Below are positions 17,563 to 25,424 of a DNA stretch of 64,000 nt, piece after piece. This stretch comes from B33-G16 sp964611035. Lineage in GTDB: Bacteria > Desulfobacterota > DSM-4660 > Desulfatiglandales > B25-G16. The position numbers and the translations under genes are program-made. Location: positions 46,202-110,201 of the forward strand of contig CAZSWT010000003.1 of the NCBI GenBank assembly GCA_964611035.1, written 5' to 3'. The first letter of the stretch is position 1, and every line of letters begins with the position of its first letter. The notes beneath the pieces were generated by a model. That model had not been told where the DNA came from. It searched no databases and worked only from the letters and a program-made list of their open reading frames with translations.

Positions 17563-17638
17563 GCGGGCATAGCTCAGTTGGTAGAGTACAAGCTTCCCAA
17601 GCTTGGGGTCGCGGGTTCGATCCCCGTTGCCCGCTCCA
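17563..17638 (+). tRNA. tRNA-Gly (anticodon CCC)
   Basis: A complete 76-base cloverleaf is present. The acceptor is GCGGGCA/TGCCCGC, the D arm GCTCAGTTGGTAGAGT, and the anticodon stem CAAGC/GCTTG with loop TTCCCAA. The T arm is GCGGG-TTCGATC-CCCGT, followed by discriminator T and encoded CCA. The anticodon CCC reads GGG. Confidence 0.95.
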
Positions 17639-17778
17639 TGTTATTGTAAAGAGCGTTCTGTTCCCTTTTCGAGGTACGCAATTGTTGTTTGGGGAAGGCT
17701 GTTACTTTGAAAAGAGGATGAGCCAGAAAGTTGTGTACTTTTTTTAACTCTGGCAACAATTGAGTTAGGTTTGAGGGA

Positions 17779-17802
17779 GCGGGCCTTTATGCCCGCTTTT
17801 TA
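17779..17802 (+). terminator. Rho-independent terminator ahead of rimP
   Basis: A GCGGGC / loop CTTTAT / GCCCGC stem is followed by TTTTT. It ends transcripts from the tRNA, or acts as an attenuator at the head of the rimP-nusA-infB operon. The stem repeats the GCGGGC of the tRNA acceptor arm. Confidence 0.75.
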
Positions 17803-17823
17803 TGTGCGAGGGATATTTTTTTT

Positions 17824-18315
17824 ATGTCAGAGCCTAAGAGAATTGTAAATGAGGTGTCCCTTTTAACTGAGTCTCTTTTGATTGAGTTTGGAATGGACCT
17901 GGTGGATGTTGAGTTTCAATTTGAAAGAGGTAGATGGATACTCAGGGTTCTTATAGATAAACAAGGAGGCGTTACGATAGACGACTGTGCCAGCATTAGT
18001 AGGGAGCTTGGTGATTTAATTGAGGCAGAGAATATCATTAATTTGTCCTATGTGCTGGAGGTTTCTTCTCCAGGTCTGAACAGGCCATTAACAAAAGAAG
18101 ATGATTTTATACGTTCAATCGGTAAGATGGTGCAATTAAAGATGTCCAGGCCTATCAACAAAAGAAGGAATTTTGCTGGGTGCCTCACTAATGTCAAGAA
18201 AGGGATGATAAGTCTCGTAATGGAGGATAATAATTTAGTTGAATTGCCCTTGAACGAGATAGATAAAGCGAGATTAAAGTATGAATTTGATAATTATTTT
18301 ATGGGCAGGGAATAG
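17824..18315 (+). CDS. rimP: Ribosome maturation factor RimP
   Basis: This 163-residue protein shows the RimP signature: VEFQFERGRWILRVLIDKQGGVTIDDCASISRELG (split here in thought into strand-helix units), then YVLEVSSPGLNRPL and the SH3-like C-terminal barrel. It assists 30S maturation. It stands first in the classic rimP-nusA-infB operon with only 3 bases to nusA. Confidence 0.95.
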   Translation: MSEPKRIVNEVSLLTESLLIEFGMDLVDVEFQFERGRWILRVLIDKQGGVTIDDCASISRELGDLIEAENIINLSYVLEVSSPGLNRPLTKEDDFIRSIGKMVQLKMSRPINKRRNFAGCLTNVKKGMISLVMEDNNLVELPLNEIDKARLKYEFDNYFMGRE

Positions 18316-18318
18316 AAA

Positions 18319-19620
18319 ATGATTACAGATTTATTGAGAGCTATTGATCAGGTAAGTCGAGATAAAGGAATTGATTCTAAAACCCTTATAGAGGCTCTGG
18401 AAGAGGCAGTTAGCTCAGCTGTTAAAAAGAAATTTGGTTCTGAATATGAGTTAGAGGTGAGCTTTAATACGGAAATTGGAGAGATCGAGGTTTTTGAGTT
18501 CAAAGAGGTGGTAAAGGATGTAACAGATGAGAGGCTTCAGGTATCCTTAAAAGAAGCAAGAAAGCTTGATCCAGAATCAGAGATAGGGGACAGCTTGGGT
18601 ATGAAAACGGATATAGATGCACTGGGAAGAATAGCGGCTCAGTCAGCTAAACAGGTAATAACGCAGAGGCTCAGAGAAGCAGAGAGGGATGCTGTGTATG
18701 ATGACTTTAAGGATAGGAAAGGAGAAATAATTAACGGCATTGTGCAACGTTTTGATAAAGGCTCCATTATTGTTAACCTGGGTAAATCAGAAGCTGAACT
18801 TCCTGCTAAAGAACAAATCCAGAAGGAGACATACATACGGGGTGATAGGATCAGAGCCTATATTTATGATGTCAAACAATTCAGCAGAGGTCCTCAAATA
18901 GTATTATCTCGGACGCATCCTAACTTTCTATCAGCCCTATTCGAAAATGAAGTACCAGAAATTTCCGATGGCATTGTGACCATTATGCAGGTAGCCCGAG
19001 AACCTGGAGGCAGGGCGAAAATAGCAGTAGCTTCAAAGGATAGGGATGTTGATCCAGTAGGGGCCTGTGTTGGCATGAAGGGATCAAGGGTGCAGGCGGT
19101 AGTTCAGGAACTAAGAGGTGAGCGGATTGATATTATAACGTGGGACCCTGATCCAGCAAAATTTGTGTGTAATGCTTTGGCCCCCGCCGAAATTTTAAGG
19201 GTTATAGTTGATGAAGAGAACAGAAGCATGGAAGTCGTTGTACCGGATGATCAGCTTTCTCTTGCGATTGGAAAAAGGGGTCAAAATGTTAGGTTAGCAT
19301 CTCGTGTTACAAACTGGAAATTAGATGCAATTAGCGATTCAGAGTATAATGAAAAATTAAAAGAAGATTATCAATCCTTGCTTAAGCTTCCTGGTGTCGG
19401 TAAAAAATTGGCAACCTCTCTAAATGAGATAGGTTTTAGATCAATAGAGGATATTGGAAAAGCAGATGAGGTTGATTTGGCAAGTATAAAGGGAATTAGT
19501 GAAAAAAAGGCCAAAGAATTGATTCAGAACGCCCTGAATTATACGCAAACGGTAATTTCTGATAATGATAAAGCCTCGGATGAAGAAACGGAGGGATTGC
19601 CCGGAGGAGTCAATGGGTAA
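18319..19620 (+). CDS. nusA: Transcription termination/antitermination factor NusA
   Basis: The 433-residue protein has an N-terminal RNA-polymerase-binding domain (~1-125) and an S1 domain (~135-200, GIVQRFDKGSIIVNLGKSEA). Two KH domains follow (~230-345, including VGMKGSRVQAVVQELRGE and AIGKRGQNVRLA). A single helix-hairpin-helix repeat ends the protein (~370-420, LPGVGKKLATSLNEIG), giving one C-terminal repeat where E. coli has two. Its stop overlaps the infB start by 8 bases. Confidence 0.95.
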   Translation: MITDLLRAIDQVSRDKGIDSKTLIEALEEAVSSAVKKKFGSEYELEVSFNTEIGEIEVFEFKEVVKDVTDERLQVSLKEARKLDPESEIGDSLGMKTDIDALGRIAAQSAKQVITQRLREAERDAVYDDFKDRKGEIINGIVQRFDKGSIIVNLGKSEAELPAKEQIQKETYIRGDRIRAYIYDVKQFSRGPQIVLSRTHPNFLSALFENEVPEISDGIVTIMQVAREPGGRAKIAVASKDRDVDPVGACVGMKGSRVQAVVQELRGERIDIITWDPDPAKFVCNALAPAEILRVIVDEENRSMEVVVPDDQLSLAIGKRGQNVRLASRVTNWKLDAISDSEYNEKLKEDYQSLLKLPGVGKKLATSLNEIGFRSIEDIGKADEVDLASIKGISEKKAKELIQNALNYTQTVISDNDKASDEETEGLPGGVNG

Positions 19621-22138
19621 GTTAAGGGTTTACGAGTTAGCCAAAGAAGTAAAAATGAGTTCTAACGAACTGGTTGAGCGATTAAAGAGCGCTGGTTTCT
19701 CTATTAACAACTATATGAGTTCTCTTGATATGGATGATGTAGGCAGAGCTAAAGATTATCTTTCAGGGGCAACCGATGAAATTCTCGAGGAAAAAAGGAT
19801 AAAGCCGACCATTATCCGCAGACGAAAGAAAATCATTCCTAAAATAGAGGAAAAAGTCCAAGAAGAACAAATAGTTGAAGAGGAAGTTACACCACTTTCT
19901 GAAGAAGAAATTTCGGTGCCAGAGGAAAAAGTAGAGGAGGTTTTAGAAGAAGAAGTTGAGCAGGAAGTAAAAGAAATACCTATTCCTGAACAACCTATCA
20001 AAGAGGTCAAACCTAAAATTGAGAAGAAGAAAAAAGAGAGACCCAAGACTATCCCTGCAAGGATAATAAAAAAGGCAGAAATTCAAGCACCTGTAACAAA
20101 GCTTAAGGAGCCGGTAACTACGATACCGTTATCTGAAATTGCAATTTCTCCAAAGAAGGAAGTTAAAAAAGAAAAAGAAGCGATAAAGGAAAAAAAGGCA
20201 AAGAAATATAAAGAGGAAGAAATAACTCCTCGGAAGGATTATCACAGACGAAGGAAAGAAATTTTTGAGCGGAAGGATCTCTATGGGGACCGGGAACGGG
20301 GCTTTGAAGCAAGAAGTAGATTAAAAGCTAAAGGCAAACTCGACAAGAAGAAGTTAAAACAGACAGAGATAACTGTTCCCAAGGCTATAAAGAGGAGAAT
20401 AAAGGTCCCGGATGTGATAAGTGTAGTTGAGCTGGCAAGGCGGATGGGTATTAAGTCCACAGAGCTCATTAAGAAATTAATGGAAATAGACATAATAGTT
20501 ACCATTAATCAGACAATTGACTTTGACTCTGCTTCTCTTGTGGCAAGTGAGTTTGAATATGCATTAGAACCCTCGTCTTTTGAGGAGGAGGAGATAATTA
20601 AAGAAGAAGAGGAAAAACCTGAAGATCTTCTCCCTCGACCACCAGTGGTTACAATAATGGGGCATGTCGATCATGGAAAAACATCTCTTCTTGATTATAT
20701 TAGAAAATCAAAAGTTATCGACAAAGAAGCTGGCGGAATAACCCAGCACATAGGGGCTTATTACGTCCACACATCCCATGGTGATTTAGTGTTTCTTGAT
20801 ACACCTGGGCATGAAGCCTTTACTGCAATGCGGGCAAGGGGTGCAAAGGCAACAGATTTGATTGTATTAGTTGTTGCTGCTGATGACGGAGTGATGGAGC
20901 AAACAATAGAGGCTATTGATCATGCGAAAGCAGCTAATATTCCAATCGTTGTTGCTGTTAATAAAATCGACAAAGCAAACGCAGATCCAGAAAAGGTGAG
21001 GAGAGAATTATCAAAATATGGATTCGTATCAGAGGAGTGGGGTGGTGATACCTTATTCAGTGAGATATCTGCTAAGACAGGACGCGGTGTGGATGAACTA
21101 CTTGACAGCATACTTCTTCAATCAGAGATATTAGAGTCGAAGGCGAATTATAAAAAGCATGCAAGGGGGGTAATTATTGAAGCCAGACTTGACAAAAGCA
21201 GGGGTCCCTTTGCCACTGTTCTTATTCGTGATGGCACCCTTCATCAAGGTGACTTTTTTGTTTGTGGAGAGAATTACGGCAGGGTAAGGGCAATGCTTAA
21301 TGATAGAGGTCAGAAGATAAAATCGGTAACGCCTTCTATGCCGGTTGAAATATATGGTATTTCTGATGTACCTATGGCCGGAGATGACTTTATAGTAACT
21401 TCCGATGAAAAAAAGGCAAAATTAATTAGCGAGCATAGAAAAACCAAGGCTCGGTTAGATACAGTAACTACAAGAGATTCTGTGAGCCTCGATAATCTTT
21501 TTGATAGGATTAAAGAGGGCGAAGTGAAAGAATTAAACATTATAATCAGGGCCGATGTGCAAGGATCTGCAGAGGCTTTAATAGATTCTTTAACGAAACT
21601 AAGCACAGAAGACGTGAAATTAAAAGTTATACATGGCGGGACTGGAGCGGTAACAGAAAGTGATGTAATGCTGGCCTCAGCCTCAAAGGCTATAGTTATC
21701 TGCTTTAATGTGATGGCAAATCCAGTTGTTAAAGCCCTTGCAGCAAAAGAAAATGTAGATCTAAGATTTTACGATGTCATCTATAAGGTGATAGAAGATG
21801 TAAGGTCTGCCATGGCAGGACTCCTTGAGCCAGTTTACAATGAGAATATTATTGGAAGAGCAGATATCAAAGAGATATTTCACGTCTCCAAGGTAGGCAC
21901 TATCGCCGGTTGTTATGTAACTGATGGTAAGATTGAAAGGGGTGCCAAGGTACGCCTGTTACGCGATGATGTAGTTATATTTGATGGGAACCTGTCTTCA
22001 TTAAAGAGGTTTAAAGATGATGCAAAGGATGTTTCCTCAGGCCTTGAATGTGGTGTGGGATTAGAAAATTATAATGACATAAAGCCTGGGGATGTCTTTG
22101 AATTTTATACCTTAGAAGAGATGAAGGTGGAGCTTTGA
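19613..22138 (+). CDS. infB: Translation initiation factor IF-2
   Basis: The start chosen is ATG 19613 (MGKLRVYELAKEVKMSS), after GGAGGA, rather than an upstream in-frame ATG inside nusA; this is the usual IF2 N-terminus. The product has ~841 residues. An IF2N helix domain is followed by a long charged Glu/Lys-rich linker (~60-230), a second IF2N domain (~260-310), and the GTPase with GHVDHGKTS, DTPGHE and NKID. The beta-barrel domains and the fMet-tRNA-binding C-domain come last. It is co-transcribed with nusA. Confidence 0.96.
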   Translation: MGKLRVYELAKEVKMSSNELVERLKSAGFSINNYMSSLDMDDVGRAKDYLSGATDEILEEKRIKPTIIRRRKKIIPKIEEKVQEEQIVEEEVTPLSEEEISVPEEKVEEVLEEEVEQEVKEIPIPEQPIKEVKPKIEKKKKERPKTIPARIIKKAEIQAPVTKLKEPVTTIPLSEIAISPKKEVKKEKEAIKEKKAKKYKEEEITPRKDYHRRRKEIFERKDLYGDRERGFEARSRLKAKGKLDKKKLKQTEITVPKAIKRRIKVPDVISVVELARRMGIKSTELIKKLMEIDIIVTINQTIDFDSASLVASEFEYALEPSSFEEEEIIKEEEEKPEDLLPRPPVVTIMGHVDHGKTSLLDYIRKSKVIDKEAGGITQHIGAYYVHTSHGDLVFLDTPGHEAFTAMRARGAKATDLIVLVVAADDGVMEQTIEAIDHAKAANIPIVVAVNKIDKANADPEKVRRELSKYGFVSEEWGGDTLFSEISAKTGRGVDELLDSILLQSEILESKANYKKHARGVIIEARLDKSRGPFATVLIRDGTLHQGDFFVCGENYGRVRAMLNDRGQKIKSVTPSMPVEIYGISDVPMAGDDFIVTSDEKKAKLISEHRKTKARLDTVTTRDSVSLDNLFDRIKEGEVKELNIIIRADVQGSAEALIDSLTKLSTEDVKLKVIHGGTGAVTESDVMLASASKAIVICFNVMANPVVKALAAKENVDLRFYDVIYKVIEDVRSAMAGLLEPVYNENIIGRADIKEIFHVSKVGTIAGCYVTDGKIERGAKVRLLRDDVVIFDGNLSSLKRFKDDAKDVSSGLECGVGLENYNDIKPGDVFEFYTLEEMKVEL

Positions 22139-22139
22139 T

Positions 22140-22427
22140 GTGGTGGTCGGAACCCTCAAAATTTCCCTCTATATCCACAATCAGCACTCCCTTAAAGAGA
22201 AGAGAAAAGTTGTAAAAAGTATTGTAACCAAGGTGCACCACAAATTTAATGCATCTATAGGTGAGGTTGGTTCCAATGATAAATGGCAGCTGATAGAGCT
22301 GGGAATCGGCACTTTAGCCAATGATAGGCGATTTGTGAATTCAGCCCTTGATACTATTCTCTCGTATATTGATTCTCTTTACCTCGGGGAGATTATCGAT
22401 TCTAAAATAGAAATATTTAATGTGTAA
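22140..22427 (+). CDS. DUF503/YlxP-like protein
   Basis: This 95-residue protein matches the small DUF503 family that often sits between infB and rbfA: the LKEKRKVVKSIVTKVHHKFN motif, then ELGIGTLANDRRFVNSALD. It uses GTG as start, one base after the infB stop. A role in ribosome biogenesis is suspected only from this conserved position. Confidence 0.9.
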   Translation: MVVGTLKISLYIHNQHSLKEKRKVVKSIVTKVHHKFNASIGEVGSNDKWQLIELGIGTLANDRRFVNSALDTILSYIDSLYLGEIIDSKIEIFNV

Positions 22428-22571
22428 ATTTGTAAGCGGTCAGTGGTTAATAAATAGCCATCAGGAGAAGACAAAGAAAGAATTGTGGCCCCGGTTAAAT
22501 ACGCCCCAGTTAAATAAAAGCATAAAGGCATTTAACGGGGCAAAGTGAGGTAAAGATTAAGGAATTTGTGA

Positions 22572-22625
22572 AATAAACACAACAAACCCAATAAACTCAA
22601 TAAACACAACAAGCTCAATAAACTC
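22572..22625 (+). repeat. Two tandem 27-bp repeats directly before rbfA
   Basis: The unit AATAAACACAACAARCYCAATAAACTC (purine/pyrimidine variants at two sites) occurs twice back to back and ends four bases before the rbfA ATG. No Shine-Dalgarno sequence is left in front of rbfA. The rest of the 200-base spacer holds a CCCGGTTAAATA/CATTTAACGGGG inverted pair. Confidence 0.8.
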
Positions 22626-22629
22626 AATC

Positions 22630-22980
22630 ATGCTTGCAGGTAATAGATCCCAAAGGGTCGGTGACCAGATTTTACGGGAAATATCTGATCTCCTTTTGAG
22701 AAAAGTGAAGGATCCAAGGTTAAAAGGAGTCACTTTAACTGAGGTTAAGGTGAGTAAAGATTTGAGAAATGCGTATATTTACTACAGTATTTTTAGCCAG
22801 GATGAACAGAAAAAGCAGGTTCAGAAAGGATTTGAAAGCGCAAAAGGATTTATACGCAAAGAGATAGGCGAGAGGATGCACCTGCGATACGTTCCAGCTA
22901 TTCGCTTTATTTATGATGTATCTCTTGAATATGGGGAAAAGATAGAAAATCTTTTAGAGAAAACAAGAGAGAGCAAGTGA
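22630..22980 (+). CDS. rbfA: 30S ribosome-binding factor A
   Basis: This 116-residue RbfA has the normal start region NRSQRVGDQILREISDLLLRKV (over the first helix), the DPRLKGVTLTEVKVSKDLRNAYIYYS core, and a short tail. It is a cold-shock and 16S-processing factor. The start codon is well supported by family alignment, yet it has no Shine-Dalgarno sequence because tandem repeats abut it. Its stop overlaps the nrnA GTG start. Confidence 0.94.
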   Translation: MLAGNRSQRVGDQILREISDLLLRKVKDPRLKGVTLTEVKVSKDLRNAYIYYSIFSQDEQKKQVQKGFESAKGFIRKEIGERMHLRYVPAIRFIYDVSLEYGEKIENLLEKTRESK

Positions 22981-23948
22981 TTTTAGATGATATAGCTAAT
23001 ATTGTGAAAAGAGGTAAGAGATTTTTTTTGGCAAGCCATAAGGACCCCGATGGGGATGCTATTGGCTCCTTATTAGCCTTAGGGGAAGCACTTATACTTT
23101 CAGGGAAGGAGGTTGTGCTATTTAATGAGGGCCCTATACCAGATTCTATGGCCTTTCTTGTAGGTATTGAGGGAATAGGAGATAGATTTAATCCGGAATT
23201 AGAATCAGAATTTGATGCCCTCTTTGTTCTTGACTGTGGAACACTTGAAAGGTTGGGAGGGATTTCGTCCAATATATGTAATATAAAGCCTTTGATAAAC
23301 ATAGACCATCATGAAAATAATTCTCAGTTTGGTGATGTAAACCTTGTTGATACTCATAGTTCCTCTGTTGGCGAGATTATTTATCGGTTGATACAGGTAG
23401 CGGATTTACCAATGAGTAAAAACATAGCGGAAAATTTATTTGTGGCTATACAGACAGATACAGGTTCATTTAGATATGGAAATACCACAAAAGAGGCATT
23501 TACTATTGCAGGTGAGATGATGGGGTGGGGTATCAGTCCTTGGAAGATATCGCGAAGGGTTATGGATGGATATTCATTAAAAAAACTGAGACTTCTCGCC
23601 TTAACCTTAAAGACAATAGAGATATTTCATGCAGGAAAAGTGGGATTGATCACTATTAATCAACAAATGCTCTCAATAGCAAAAGCTGATAATTTTGACA
23701 GTGAAAGATTTGTTGATTATCCCAGATTTATTTCTGGGGTAGAGATAGGTGTTCTTATAAAAGAACTTGGAAAGGATTATTACAAATTTAGCCTGCGCTC
23801 TAATGATTGGGTAAATGTTGCAGATTTAGCATATCATTTTGGTGGAGGTGGTCATCCAAAGGCAGCAGCCTTTACAAGACATGGAAGCCTGGATTCGATA
23901 AAACAGGAATTCCTTGATAAAGCACAGGAATTTGTCATTGGTCATTAG
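22977..23948 (+). CDS. nrnA: DHH/DHHA1 phosphoesterase (NrnA: oligoribonuclease / pAp phosphatase)
   Basis: This 323-residue protein has the DHH-family motifs SHKDPDGDAIGS, VLDCGT, INIDHHENN (the DHH motif), TDTGSFRYGNT and the C-terminal DHHA1 motif FGGGGHPKAA. NrnA degrades nanoRNAs and dephosphorylates pAp. It starts with GTG in a GTGA overlap with rbfA. Confidence 0.94.
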   Translation: MILDDIANIVKRGKRFFLASHKDPDGDAIGSLLALGEALILSGKEVVLFNEGPIPDSMAFLVGIEGIGDRFNPELESEFDALFVLDCGTLERLGGISSNICNIKPLINIDHHENNSQFGDVNLVDTHSSSVGEIIYRLIQVADLPMSKNIAENLFVAIQTDTGSFRYGNTTKEAFTIAGEMMGWGISPWKISRRVMDGYSLKKLRLLALTLKTIEIFHAGKVGLITINQQMLSIAKADNFDSERFVDYPRFISGVEIGVLIKELGKDYYKFSLRSNDWVNVADLAYHFGGGGHPKAAAFTRHGSLDSIKQEFLDKAQEFVIGH

Positions 23949-24098
23949 TCATTTGTCATTTGCAACCTGCAACAAGTTGCTAAGGAATTAGAAATAAAAA
24001 TTGTAATACCAATTGAGAGTGAAGAATTGTGAGTTATTTTTTCAATTGTTTTGATGTAGTCTTTATGGAAGGTTAGGATTAGTTTTCACCAATGACCA

Positions 24099-24998
24099 AT
24101 GGCAAAAGATGGGATTATATTAGTAGATAAGGATTCTGGACCAAGCTCATTCAGGATTGTAGAAAAAATTAAAGACTTGATAAAGGCAAAAAAAGCTGGT
24201 CATGCAGGCACACTTGATCCATTTGCAACTGGAGTATTGATAGTTCTTTTAAACCAGGGAACGAAATTATCCCCGTTTTTAATGTCTCACGATAAGGTGT
24301 ACAAGGCGTCACTCAAGCTCGGAATAGAAACAGATACTCAGGATTTAACAGGAAAGATCATTGATAAAAAAGATATTGGCAGCCTGACATATGAGATGAT
24401 CAAAGGGAGTACAACCCAGTTTATAGGTACTATAAAGCAGGTTCCGCCTTCTTACTCAGCTGTTCATTATAATGGGAAGAGGGCATATGCGTTGGCGCGA
24501 AATGGCATTGCTATCGATCTTCAGCCAAAGGATGTGAGGGTTGATTATATCACTATATTATCAGTAGATCTTCCTTATGTGTGGTTTGAGGTTGGCTGTA
24601 GCTCCGGGACCTATATTAGGACACTTGCTGCGGATTTAGGCAAAAATTTGGGTATAGGGGCACATCTTACTTTTTTAAGGAGACTAAAAAGTGGCCCCTT
24701 TCATGTTGATGATGCCTTGACTCTAATACAAATAGCTCATCATCTATCCAATAATACAATTGACGAGGTGATAATACCATTAAGAAATGCCTTAAAAGGC
24801 ATGATAGAGGTAGAAATTCCTGATGAATTAGCAAAGAAGATCAGGAATGGCTATCAGCCCAATTGGGGGGAACTGTCTCGGGAACGTATTTCGTCTTTCA
24901 ATTCCTATGACTATCTAAAGATAATCACAGGTGAGGAATTGGTTGCGATTTTAAAGGAAGATGAGAACGGGTACAATATAATCAAAGTTTTTACATAA
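24099..24998 (+). CDS. truB: tRNA pseudouridine-55 synthase
   Basis: This 299-residue TruB has DKDSGPSSF, the catalytic-Asp motif AGHAGTLDPFATGVL, QVPPSYSAVHYNGKRAY and SGTYIRTLAADLG. It makes the universal psi55 of the tRNA T loop. It is preceded by 150 bases with degenerate TCATTGGTCATTAGTCATTTGTCATT words and has only a weak ribosome-binding sequence. Confidence 0.95.
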   Translation: MAKDGIILVDKDSGPSSFRIVEKIKDLIKAKKAGHAGTLDPFATGVLIVLLNQGTKLSPFLMSHDKVYKASLKLGIETDTQDLTGKIIDKKDIGSLTYEMIKGSTTQFIGTIKQVPPSYSAVHYNGKRAYALARNGIAIDLQPKDVRVDYITILSVDLPYVWFEVGCSSGTYIRTLAADLGKNLGIGAHLTFLRRLKSGPFHVDDALTLIQIAHHLSNNTIDEVIIPLRNALKGMIEVEIPDELAKKIRNGYQPNWGELSRERISSFNSYDYLKIITGEELVAILKEDENGYNIIKVFT

Positions 24999-25109
24999 TT
25001 AGAAACAACATCATTTATCATTGTGTCTTAGCCAATTGCTACACAAATAGGCCATTGACAATTGATGTGATTTACTAATGTTATAAACTGTATTTAAGGA
25101 GGAATAGAA

Positions 25110-25379
25110 GTGGTATTAACAAACAAAGATAAAAGGAAAATTATCGATAAATTTAAAATCCATGATAAGGATACCGGCTCGTCAAAGGTTCAAATCGCTC
25201 TTTTAACAAAACGGATAAATGGTCTTACTGGTCATTTTAAGATACATCCTAAGGATCACCACTCAAGGAGAGGTCTTTTGAAGATGGTGGGCCAAAGAAG
25301 GCGTTTTTTGAACTACATAAAGAGAAGGGATCCTTCTCAGTACAAGACTCTCATTCAGGAGTTAGGCTTGAGAAAATAG
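25110..25379 (+). CDS. rpsO: 30S ribosomal protein S15
   Basis: This standard 89-residue S15 has DTGSSKVQIALLTKRI, HPKDHHSRRGLLKMVGQRRRFLNYI and the C-terminal LIQELGLRK. It starts with GTG behind a strong AAGGAGG. The rpsO-pnp pairing seen here is widespread, with S15 known to repress its own mRNA in E. coli. Confidence 0.97.
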   Translation: MVLTNKDKRKIIDKFKIHDKDTGSSKVQIALLTKRINGLTGHFKIHPKDHHSRRGLLKMVGQRRRFLNYIKRRDPSQYKTLIQELGLRK

Positions 25380-25424
25380 AACATGTCATATAATGGTTAA
25401 TTTATTAAAATTGAAGAGGTGATT

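Noticed and set aside
17559..17759. Short frames on both strands across the tRNA-Gly gene
   Set aside because: They overlap a full cloverleaf and have no family resemblance; such frames are common over tRNAs.
22572..22625. Two 27-bp repeats before rbfA, considered as a CRISPR remnant
   Set aside because: The copies are directly adjacent with no spacer and no cas gene is present.
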